Shown in pieces: positions 8,352-17,248 of a stretch of 64,000 nt of DNA (positions are counted from its first letter, which is position 1; each line of letters begins with the position of its first letter). The notes beneath the pieces were generated by a model, which saw only the letters and a program-made list of their open reading frames with translations, was not told the DNA's origin and ran no database searches. This stretch comes from CAWDAQ01 sp963800325 (GTDB lineage: Bacteria; Actinomycetota; Actinomycetes; Actinomycetales; Dermatophilaceae), in the NCBI GenBank assembly GCA_963800325.1, contig CAWDAQ010000002.1, positions 1 to 64,000 of the forward strand, read 5' to 3'. The translations under genes were made by a program, and so were the position numbers.

Positions 8352-9304
8352 TCGACTTCCGCTACCACCTCGTCTCCCTCGCCTCGGTCCTCATCGCGCT
8401 CGCCGTCGGCATCGTCCTCGGCGCCGGACCGCTGAAGGAGGACATCGGCAACACCCTGACGACCGAGGTCACCAAGCTGCGCGAGGAGAAGGCCGGGCTG
8501 CGCACCCAGCTCGACCAGGCGAACGCCGAGCTCGACGCGCGGGACCAGTTCGGGGCGGCGACCCTGCCGCTGCTCGTCGGGGACCGGCTCGGCGGCCGCA
8601 CCGTCACCGTGGTCACCCTGCCCGGGGCCGACTCCTCGCTCGTGTCCTCGACGACCGACGCGCTCAGCACCGCCGGTGCCGACGTCGTCGCGACCGTCGG
8701 CGTCACCGCCGAGTGGACCCACGGGACCTCGGACCACCGCCGGCTTGCGCGCCGGCTCACCGACGCCCTCGGGCTGCCCGGGGACCACGGTCGCGAGCGG
8801 CCGCTCGACGCCGTGCTCGGCGCCACCCTGCTCGACCACGGCGGCTCGGAGGCCCTCGTCGGCGCCGTTCCGCAGAAGGCCCGCCGGACCGCGTGGTCGC
8901 GGCTCACCGAGACCGGTCTCGTCGAGGGGGAGATCGACCCCGACCGGACCTCGACCGGCGTCGTCGTCGTGTCCGGACCGGTCCCCGACCGCGACGGCAC
9001 GTCCGCCTCCGACCGGGCGCTCGCGCTCGCCGACCTCGCCGGCGTGCTCGACGGCGCCGGCGCGGGCGCGGTGCTCGCCTCGAACGACGGGGTGACCGGA
9101 GCCGGCGACGCCGCCTCGGTCGTGACGGCCTCCCGGGGGGACCAGGCCGAGACGGGCGGGCTGTCGACGGTCGACGACGCCGGGATCCCCATGGGCCGCG
9201 CGAGCGTCGTCGGCGCCCTCGAGGAGCAGTACCGCGGCGCGGCCGGCCAGTACGGCGTCGCACCCGACGCCGGCGCCCCGTTCCCCGACGTGCTCCGCCC
9301 GTGA
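8348..9304 (+). CDS. steB: SteB/MctB family membrane-anchored protein
   Basis: 318 aa (Rv1698 is 314 aa). It starts with the family signature VIDFRYHLVSLASVLIALAV, which is a single N-terminal membrane anchor. A coiled coil follows (about residues 35-65, LREEKAGLRTQLDQANAELDA), then an extracytoplasmic domain. Homologues are called copper transporter MctB in mycobacteria and SteB, the partner of SteA, in corynebacteria. Adjacency and the GTGA overlap with steA support the SteAB reading here. The copper-related reading cannot be excluded from sequence. Confidence 0.85.
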   Translation: MIDFRYHLVSLASVLIALAVGIVLGAGPLKEDIGNTLTTEVTKLREEKAGLRTQLDQANAELDARDQFGAATLPLLVGDRLGGRTVTVVTLPGADSSLVSSTTDALSTAGADVVATVGVTAEWTHGTSDHRRLARRLTDALGLPGDHGRERPLDAVLGATLLDHGGSEALVGAVPQKARRTAWSRLTETGLVEGEIDPDRTSTGVVVVSGPVPDRDGTSASDRALALADLAGVLDGAGAGAVLASNDGVTGAGDAASVVTASRGDQAETGGLSTVDDAGIPMGRASVVGALEEQYRGAAGQYGVAPDAGAPFPDVLRP

Positions 9305-10236
9305 CGGGCGGGGGGCGGGCCACACCCGCGACTGGCGCGACCGCCACCGGCCGCGTGGCCACGGCGGCGGTCTGCGCGGGCGTGTCCGCGGGGCTCGCGC
9401 GTCGCTGGTCCGCGCGCCGCCCCCCGGGCGGCGAGGCGCGCTGGCGACGGACCAACCACGCCGGCGCCCCGGTGTCCTTGCTCGAGGGGCCCGCGTGGGT
9501 GCTCGGCGCCACCCTCGGGACCGTCTCCGGGAGCACGATCGGGAACACCGTCGGAAGGACCTGTGGACGCGTCGCCGCGGCCGCTCGCGCCACCCGGGGC
9601 GGCGCCGGGGGTCCGGCCGTCGCGGCTCTCGCCGCCGGCGTCGTGGGCGCCCTCGACGACCTCGCCGGGGACTCCCGCCGCAAGGGCCTCGCCGGCCACC
9701 TCGCCGCCCTCGCCCGTGGTGAGGTCACGACCGGCGCCGTCAAGGTTCTCGGCCTCGCGGCCGGCGGCGTCGGCGCCGCCGCCCTCACCGGCGCCCCCTC
9801 CCGCCGTGGCGGGCCGGGAGGCGTCCTCGGCGTCCTCGCCGACGGGGCGCTCGTCGCGGGCACGGCGAACCTCGTCAACCTGCTCGACCTGCGTCCCGGC
9901 CGGGCGCTCAAGGTCGTCCTCCTCGTGGCGGGACCCCTGGCGGCCGGGGGCTCGGTCCCCGCCGCGGCCGCCGCCGGGGCATCGCTCGCGCTCCTCCCGG
10001 GCGACCTCGCGGGGGAGACGATGCTCGGCGACACCGGCGCGAACGCGGCGGGCGCGCTCCTCGGCGCGGCCGTGCTGGAGCGTCTGGGGACGCGCGGGCG
10101 TCTCGGCGTGCTCGCGGCCGTCACCGCGGCCACGCTCGCCTCGGAACGGGTCAGCTTCACCCGTGTCATCGAGTCGACCCCGGTGCTGCGCGAGCTCGAC
10201 GCCCTCGGCCGCCGGGCCACCCCGGTCGCGCGGTGA
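9301..10236 (+). CDS. MraY/WecA-like polyprenyl-phosphate phosphoglycosyltransferase
   Basis: 311 aa integral membrane protein with roughly eight or more hydrophobic segments. Motifs in order match the phospho-N-acetyl-sugar transferase superfamily: TNHAGAPVSLLEG (substrate loop), ALDDLAGD (catalytic DD pair), NLVNLLDLRPGRALK (the NxxNxxD loop) and MLGDTGANAAG (GDTG). The His-rich C-terminal cytoplasmic loop of MraY is absent, and it is shorter than MraY (about 360 aa). It should transfer a sugar-1-phosphate from a nucleotide sugar to a lipid carrier; the sugar is unknown. It is chained by GTGA overlaps to steB before and a MurJ-like flippase after. It is unlikely to be the housekeeping MraY, which normally sits in the dcw cluster. 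Confidence 0.75.
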   Translation: MTGGGRATPATGATATGRVATAAVCAGVSAGLARRWSARRPPGGEARWRRTNHAGAPVSLLEGPAWVLGATLGTVSGSTIGNTVGRTCGRVAAAARATRGGAGGPAVAALAAGVVGALDDLAGDSRRKGLAGHLAALARGEVTTGAVKVLGLAAGGVGAAALTGAPSRRGGPGGVLGVLADGALVAGTANLVNLLDLRPGRALKVVLLVAGPLAAGGSVPAAAAAGASLALLPGDLAGETMLGDTGANAAGALLGAAVLERLGTRGRLGVLAAVTAATLASERVSFTRVIESTPVLRELDALGRRATPVAR

Positions 10237-11882
10237 GCAGCCCGAGGACCGGGGCGACGCCGCTGCGGGCGGTCGCGTCCGCCGCGGGCCTCATCGCGCT
10301 CGTCACCGTCCTCGCCCGGGCGGCGGGGTTCCTGCGCACCCTCGCGTTCTCGGCCGGTGTCGGCGCCACCGGGGTCGGCGCGGCGTACCAGAGCGCCAAC
10401 ACCCTCCCCAACGTCGTCTACGAGGTGGCCGCCGGGGGAGTGCTCGCCGCCGTCGCCGTGCCCGTCGTCGCGGGTCGCCTCGGCGCCGGCGACCCCGAGG
10501 CCGCGGACCGGGCGGCGTCGGCGATGCTCACCTGGGCGGTGGTCGTCCTCACCCCGCTCGCCGCGGGTCTGGCGCTGTTCGCGCCCGCGCTCAGCCGCGC
10601 CCTCATCGGGGGGCCGCAGGCGGCGACCGACCTCGGGGCCGAGCTCATCGTCCTGTTCGCCCCCCAGGTCCCGCTGTACGGCGTCGGGATCGTCCTCGCC
10701 GGGGTCCTCCAGGCCCACCGCCGCTTCCTCGGGGCCGCGCTCGCCCCGCTGCTCTCCAGCCTCGTCGTCATCGCCACCTACCTCGGCTACGGGGCGATGA
10801 CCGACCCGGGCACGGCGGCCGGCGACGCGCCCCGGGGCGCGGTCCTCCTCCTCGGGCTCGGGACCACCGCGGGCGTCGTCGTCCTCAGCCTCCCGCTCGC
10901 GGTCCCGGCGCGCCGTGCCGGCATCCGGCTGCGCCCCCGGCTGACGTTCCCCCCGGGAACCGGACGGCGCGCCGGGGCGCTCGCCGCCGCCGGTGCCCTG
11001 GCGCTGCTCGGCCAGCAGGTCGCCGTCCTCACGACGATCTGGCTGAGCAACCGCAGCGGTGACGCCGGCACCCTCAACGTCTACCAGTACGTCCAGGCGG
11101 TCTACCTCCTGCCGTACGCCGTCCTCGCCGTCCCGGTCGCGACGTCGGCGCTTCCCGCCCTGGCCCACGACACCGCCGGCGGCCACGACGCGGCTCCGGT
11201 CCTCGCCGGCTCGGCCCGGGCGGTCCTGCTGCTCACCGGCGGCGCCGCGGCGGTGCTGCTCGCCGTCGCCGGGCCGGTCGGGCAGTTCTTCACCGCCCTC
11301 GACCGGGGCGGTGGCGGCGCGGGCCGGGCGGCGCTCGCGGCCCTGCCGGAGACGATGCTCGCCTACGCCCCCGGGCTCGTCGGCTTCGGCCTCGCCGCCC
11401 TGCTCACGCGCGCGCTCTACGTCCGCGGCCGGCCGGTGCACGCGGCCGGCGCGGTCGCCGCGGGATGGCTCGTCGCCGCGCTGCTGCCGCTCGCGCTCGT
11501 CCCGCCCGGGGTCGGGGCCGGCACGACGCTGCGCCTCCTCGGGATCGGCTCCTCGGTCGGCATGACGCTCACGGCCGTGCTGCTCGCCGTCCTCGTCCAC
11601 CGGTCGTGGGGGCCGGAGGTGCTCGCCGGCACCGGACGCACCCTGCGCGGCGTCGTCGTCGGGGTCGCGGTCGGCCTCGCCGCGGGGGACCTCCTGCTCC
11701 TGGCCCTCGACCCCCACGGGATGGCCGGAGCCGTCGGGGCCGGGGCGGCCACCGGCACCGTCGTCGGGGCCTGCTACCTCGCCACGCTCGCCGTGCTCGA
11801 CCGGCCGACCCTTCGGGCCGCCCTCGAGCACGCACGGGCCCGCCGGCCTCGCGGGGCCCGGCCCCGCGAGGGAGAACGATGA
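10233..11882 (+). CDS. MurJ/MviN-like lipid-linked oligosaccharide flippase
   Basis: 549 aa, about 14 hydrophobic segments, MOP exporter superfamily. The N-terminus has the MurJ pattern: LARAAGFLRTLAFSAGVG, then NTLPNVVYEVAAGGVLAA. Later comes QVPLYGVGIVLAGVLQAHRRF, the MurJ-type loop. MurJ proteins flip lipid II or related polyprenyl-linked sugars across the membrane. The main actinobacterial MurJ (MviN) usually lies near trxA/trxB at the chromosome origin and carries a kinase-like C-terminal region in mycobacteria; this copy has none and is probably a paralogue. It sits between the phosphoglycosyltransferase and a GT4 gene, suggesting one pathway. Confidence 0.85.
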   Translation: MSSPRTGATPLRAVASAAGLIALVTVLARAAGFLRTLAFSAGVGATGVGAAYQSANTLPNVVYEVAAGGVLAAVAVPVVAGRLGAGDPEAADRAASAMLTWAVVVLTPLAAGLALFAPALSRALIGGPQAATDLGAELIVLFAPQVPLYGVGIVLAGVLQAHRRFLGAALAPLLSSLVVIATYLGYGAMTDPGTAAGDAPRGAVLLLGLGTTAGVVVLSLPLAVPARRAGIRLRPRLTFPPGTGRRAGALAAAGALALLGQQVAVLTTIWLSNRSGDAGTLNVYQYVQAVYLLPYAVLAVPVATSALPALAHDTAGGHDAAPVLAGSARAVLLLTGGAAAVLLAVAGPVGQFFTALDRGGGGAGRAALAALPETMLAYAPGLVGFGLAALLTRALYVRGRPVHAAGAVAAGWLVAALLPLALVPPGVGAGTTLRLLGIGSSVGMTLTAVLLAVLVHRSWGPEVLAGTGRTLRGVVVGVAVGLAAGDLLLLALDPHGMAGAVGAGAATGTVVGACYLATLAVLDRPTLRAALEHARARRPRGARPREGER

Positions 11883-13111
11883 GGATCCTGCTCCTCGCGG
11901 GCCGCAGCACGGGCGGGATCGGCACCCACGTCCGCGACCTCGCCGAGGGCCTGCGGCGGCTCGGTGACGACGTCGTCGTCGTCACCGACCCCGTCACCGC
12001 CGACCGGTTCGCCCCGGACGCCCGCCGGTGGTGGCCGGACCCGAGCCACCCCGTCACCGCCGCGCGCCACCTGGCCCGGCTGCGGCGGCTCGCTGCCGCC
12101 GCCGACGTCGTCCACGCCCACGGCCACCAGGCCGGGGTCGTCGCCGTCCTCGCGACCGCGGGCCCCCGGGCGCGAGCGGCGCGCCGGTCGGTCCCCGGGG
12201 GTCCGGCGCTCGTCGTCAGCCTCCACAACGCCGTCCTCGCCCCCGGCCGGCGGCGCTCGTGGGCGACGACCGTCGCCGAGACCGGCGTCGCGCGCCGCGC
12301 CGACCTCGTGACCGGGGCCAGCAGCGACCTCGTCGCCCGGGCCGCCGACCTCGGCGCCCGCTCCGCCCGGCTCGCGCCCGTTCCCGCGCCCCGGGTTCCC
12401 GAGCTGCTCGCCGAGCCGCCGGCCGGCGCCACCGAGCGGACCCGGCTGCGGGCCGGGCTCGCCGCCGTCCACGGCCTGCCCCCGGACCGTCCGCTCGTCG
12501 TCACCGTCTCCCGCCTCGCTCCCCAGAAGGACCTGCCGACCCTGCTCACCGCCGCCGGACGCCTCCGGCACGAGGTGACCTGGTGCGTCCTCGGCGACGG
12601 CGACGAGGCCCTGCGGGCCCACCTCGAGGAGCGGGTCCGCACCGAGCGCCTGCCGGTCCGGCTGCTCGGACCGGTCCGCGACGTCCGGCCGTGGCTGCGG
12701 GCGGCCGAGGTCTTCGCGCTGAGCAGCACGTGGGAGGCCCGGGCGCTCGTCGTCCAGGAGGCGCTCGCGGCGGGGACGCCGGTCGTCGCCACCGACACCG
12801 GTGGGCTGCACGACCTCGTCGACGGCGTCGGACGGCTCGTGCCCGTCGGTGACGCGCCCGGGCTCGCGGCGGCCGTCGACGAGGTCCTGGACGAGGCGCT
12901 GGACGAGGGGCCGGACGAAGCGCTGGACGAGGGGCTGGACGGGGCGCTCGGCGGGACCCCGCGAGGCCCCGAGGGCGGGGCGGCCGGCGCCGGGTCCGCC
13001 CGGGAGGCGGCCGTCCGCGCCGGCCGCGAGCGGGCGGCCGGATGGGAGGACGGCGAGGAGTCCGCCCGGCGCTGGCGCGGCTGGTACGCGAGCCTCGTTT
13101 CGATGACGTAG
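11879..13111 (+). CDS. GT4-family glycosyltransferase
   Basis: 410 aa with a GT-B fold. The N-terminal acceptor domain opens with MRILLLAGRSTGGIGTHV. The C-terminal donor domain has VVTVSRLAPQKDLPTLL and the family E-x7-E element in WEARALVVQEALAAGTPVV. ATG 11879 overlaps the murJ-like stop region; a purine-rich GAGGGAGAACG precedes it. It likely adds a sugar from a nucleotide donor to a lipid-linked or envelope acceptor on the cytosolic face. Near the C-terminus an acidic 4-residue repeat (DEVL/DEAL/DEGL) lengthens the protein. Donor and acceptor cannot be read from sequence. Confidence 0.88.
   Translation: MRILLLAGRSTGGIGTHVRDLAEGLRRLGDDVVVVTDPVTADRFAPDARRWWPDPSHPVTAARHLARLRRLAAAADVVHAHGHQAGVVAVLATAGPRARAARRSVPGGPALVVSLHNAVLAPGRRRSWATTVAETGVARRADLVTGASSDLVARAADLGARSARLAPVPAPRVPELLAEPPAGATERTRLRAGLAAVHGLPPDRPLVVTVSRLAPQKDLPTLLTAAGRLRHEVTWCVLGDGDEALRAHLEERVRTERLPVRLLGPVRDVRPWLRAAEVFALSSTWEARALVVQEALAAGTPVVATDTGGLHDLVDGVGRLVPVGDAPGLAAAVDEVLDEALDEGPDEALDEGLDGALGGTPRGPEGGAAGAGSAREAAVRAGRERAAGWEDGEESARRWRGWYASLVSMT
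12878..12949 (+). repeat. 12-bp in-frame tandem repeat in the GT4 gene, 6 copies
   Basis: Six units of the pattern GACGAGGxGCTG encode DEVL, DEAL, DEGP, DEAL, DEGL and DGAL. It lies after the catalytic donor domain, so variation should be tolerated. Confidence 0.85.
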
Positions 13112-13114
13112 AGT
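13109..13114 (+). promoter_or_regulatory. probable -10 for leaderless pyrG mRNA
   Basis: TAGAGT overlaps the stop codon of the GT4 gene and lies eight bases before GTG 13123. No ribosome site precedes that GTG, so a leaderless transcript is the simplest reading. Confidence 0.45.
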
Positions 13115-13122
13115 GCAAGTCC

Positions 13123-14832
<1,710 letters not shown>

Positions 14833-15576
14833 ATGGCACCCGGCACACCCACCGAGCTGCCCGGGCAGGTGCTCCGGGCCCCCGACGAGCTGCGCGACGA
14901 GCTCGGCCGCCGGCCGGTCCGCGCGAGCGAGGTCCCCTTCCGCGGGCGGATCTGGGACGTCCGGCGGGACGTCGTCGACCTCGGCGAGGCCGGCGAGGTC
15001 ACCCGGGAGTACGTCGCCCACCCCGGCGCGGTCGCCGTCGTCGCCCTCGACGACGCGGGGCGGGTCGGCCTGGTCCGGCAGTACCGCCACCCCGCCGGCG
15101 CCACCGAGTGGGAGGTCCCGGCCGGGCTGCTCGACGTCGACGGAGAGCCGGCGCACGAGGCGGCCGCCCGGGAGCTCGGCGAGGAGGCCGACCTCGTCGC
15201 CGGTACGTGGCACGTCCTCGTGGACTACTTCTCCTCGCCGGGCGGCATGGACGAGGCGCTGCGGGTCTACCTCGCCCGTGACCTCACCGCCGTCCCCGAG
15301 GAGGACCGGCACGAGCGGACCGGCGAGGAGCTCGGGATGCCGCTGGTGTGGGTCGACCTCGACGACGCCGTCGACGCCGTGCTCACCGGGCGGCTGCACA
15401 ACGTCACCGCCGCCCTCGGCGTCCTCGCCGCCCGGGCCTGCCGGGAGCGCGGGTGGAAGTCGCTGCGTCCCGCGGACGCCCCCTGGCCCGAGCACCCGAC
15501 CCGGCGTGACGAGGCGCAGGCTGACGAGGCGCACGGGGCCGACGAGGCGGGCGCCCGGCGGCCCGGCGAGGGCTGA
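14833..15576 (+). CDS. Nudix hydrolase, ADP-ribose pyrophosphatase type
   Basis: 247 aa. The Nudix box spans about residues 98-121 (GLLDVDGEPAHE then AARELGEEADL). Upstream are VRQYRHPAGATEWEVPAG and downstream YFSSPGGMDE, both typical of ADP-ribose pyrophosphatases such as Rv1700. It would hydrolyse ADP-ribose to AMP and ribose-5-phosphate. The ATG follows the pyrG stop with no gap. The tail after residue 220 is low-complexity Asp/Glu/Ala. Confidence 0.9.
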   Translation: MAPGTPTELPGQVLRAPDELRDELGRRPVRASEVPFRGRIWDVRRDVVDLGEAGEVTREYVAHPGAVAVVALDDAGRVGLVRQYRHPAGATEWEVPAGLLDVDGEPAHEAAARELGEEADLVAGTWHVLVDYFSSPGGMDEALRVYLARDLTAVPEEDRHERTGEELGMPLVWVDLDDAVDAVLTGRLHNVTAALGVLAARACRERGWKSLRPADAPWPEHPTRRDEAQADEAHGADEAGARRPGEG

Positions 15577-15595
15577 GCCGGGCCGTGGGCCCGCG

Positions 15596-16690
15596 ATGAG
15601 CCGGGGGCCCGGCGGCCCGCTGCCGCCGAAGGACGGCCTCACCGCGGCCCGGCTGCGGATGCCGCGCGCGGGCGGGTGGGACACCGTCTGGGACTTCCTC
15701 CGCGACCGGCACGGCATCCCCGCCCCGGAGCTGCGCCGCCGCGCCCGGGACGGCGAGCTCGTCCTCGAGAGCGGGCGGGTCGTCGACCGCGGCACCCCGT
15801 ACCGGCCGGGGTCGGCGGTCCACCTCCACCGCGACGCCCCGGACGAGGCCGCCGCCGGCGCACTCGACGCGGCGGGCGCGGCCCGCCTGGTGATCCACCG
15901 CGACGCCGACCTCGTCGTCGTCGACAAGCCGCACGACCTCGCCACGACCCCCGGCGGTGAGCACGTCGCCCGCAGCGTCGTCGTCGCCCTCCGCCGCGCG
16001 CTCGACCTGCCCGAGCTCGCCCCGGCCCACCGGCTCGACCGCGACACCGCCGGCGTACTGCTCCTCACCGCCCGCCGCGGGGCCCGCCGCCCCTACCAGG
16101 AGGCCTTCGCCGCCGGCCGGGTGACGAAGACGTACGAGGCCGTCGCACCGGTCCGGTCCGGGCTCGACCTGCCTCGCACGGTCCGCAGCCGGATCGAGAA
16201 GACCCCGGGCGTGCTCGCCGCCGTCGACCACCCCCTCGACGAGCGGGCCGACCACGGGGTCGACGATCAGACCGAGCAGCAGGCCGACCACGAGGCCGAC
16301 CAGGGGGTCGACCGGCGGGCCGGGCAGCCCGGGTCGCGCGCCGCCCCCGCCGGACGGTTCGCCGAGACTCGTGTCGAGCTCCTCGGAGTCCGCGACCGGC
16401 TCGGGCTGTACCGGTTGACCCCGCGCACCGGCCGCACCCACCAGATCCGGGTCCACCTCGCCTCCCTCGGCGTCCCCGTGCTCGGCGACCCGATCTACCC
16501 GGTCGTGCGGCCCCTCGGCGAGTGGCGGGGCCGGGCCGGGGCAGGCCCACGCGACGGGGCCGGTGCCGCACCGGACGAGGGGCTGCCGCTGCAGCTCCTC
16601 GCCCGGGAGCTCGAGCTCACCGACCCGCTCACCGGGTCCCGGCGGGTCTTCACGAGCCGGCGCCGGCTCGCGGCGTGGACACCCTGCTGA
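15596..16690 (+). CDS. RluA-family rRNA/tRNA pseudouridine synthase
   Basis: 364 aa. The signature HRLDRDTAGVLLL (residues 145-157) carries catalytic Asp148; RTGRTHQIRVHLASLG and GDPIYP are the other family blocks. The N-terminal part (WDTVWDFLRDRHGI) resembles an S4-like domain. Between the core strands, about codons 215-250, lies a hydrophilic Asp/His/Glu/Gln insertion (16241-16345) built of repeated GCCGACCA-type units. The target RNA site is unknown. It starts 19 bases after the Nudix stop with no clear ribosome site, and ends convergently against the SRPBCC gene. Confidence 0.9.
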   Translation: MSRGPGGPLPPKDGLTAARLRMPRAGGWDTVWDFLRDRHGIPAPELRRRARDGELVLESGRVVDRGTPYRPGSAVHLHRDAPDEAAAGALDAAGAARLVIHRDADLVVVDKPHDLATTPGGEHVARSVVVALRRALDLPELAPAHRLDRDTAGVLLLTARRGARRPYQEAFAAGRVTKTYEAVAPVRSGLDLPRTVRSRIEKTPGVLAAVDHPLDERADHGVDDQTEQQADHEADQGVDRRAGQPGSRAAPAGRFAETRVELLGVRDRLGLYRLTPRTGRTHQIRVHLASLGVPVLGDPIYPVVRPLGEWRGRAGAGPRDGAGAAPDEGLPLQLLARELELTDPLTGSRRVFTSRRRLAAWTPC

Positions 16691-16760
16691 TGCGTCGGGC
16701 CGGGGCCGCGGCACCCGTCGGAGGTCGAGTGCCGGTCCGCTCCCGGCCGGTGCCGAGGCC

Positions 16761-16786
16761 CGGGGACCGGGGACCGGGGACCGGGG
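16761..16786. repeat. 7-bp tandem repeat in a convergent gap
   Basis: CGGGGAC occurs three times plus CGGGG in the 96-base gap between rluA (+) and the SRPBCC gene (-). No clear terminator hairpin with a U tract is seen. Confidence 0.8.
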
Positions 16787-17239
16787 TCAGCCGACCTCGT
16801 CGTCGGCGCCGGAGACCCGGCCGACGAGCCCGTCCACGGTGCTGCGGACCAGGCCCCGGATGACCCGCCGCCGGACGAACCCCGGCAGCGGCAGGTTGTG
16901 GTGGACGGTGAGGGAGAACGTCACCCGGGTGCGGGCCGGCCCGAGCGGCTCCAGCCGGTAGACGCCCTCCTGGCCGGTCTGGAGCCGGCCCCGGACCAGG
17001 TGCCAGCTCATCCCCGCCGGGGCGTGCTCGTAGGCGAGGGTGTACCGGTCGGTGCCGACCGCCGTGCTCGCCGCGAACCTCGCGATCGCCGGCAGTCCGG
17101 TGTCGGTCCGCTCGACGACCTCGGCCTCGAGCACCTCGGGGATCCACTGGGGCTGGCTCGCGACGTCCCGCACGGTGGCGAGCACGTCGCCGAGCGGCGC
17201 GTCGACCTCCACGGTCTCCCTCCAGCTGTCGGTGGGCAC
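16787..17239 (-). CDS. SRPBCC (START/polyketide-cyclase-like) ligand-binding protein
   Basis: 150 aa. It starts ETVEVDAPLGDVLATVRDVASQPQW, the usual opening of the SRPBCC fold, and ends with a basic helix (GFVRRRVIRGLVRSTVDGLV). A GAGGAGG ribosome site lies about six bases before the GTG at 17239. It begins nine bases after the end of the WS/DGAT gene, so it is the third gene of the adhE operon. The fold has a deep hydrophobic pocket; binding or shuttling of a lipid or fatty alcohol is a plausible inference, not shown by sequence. Confidence 0.8.
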   Translation of the reverse strand: MPTDSWRETVEVDAPLGDVLATVRDVASQPQWIPEVLEAEVVERTDTGLPAIARFAASTAVGTDRYTLAYEHAPAGMSWHLVRGRLQTGQEGVYRLEPLGPARTRVTFSLTVHHNLPLPGFVRRRVIRGLVRSTVDGLVGRVSGADDEVG

Positions 17240-17248
17240 CGGTCCTCC

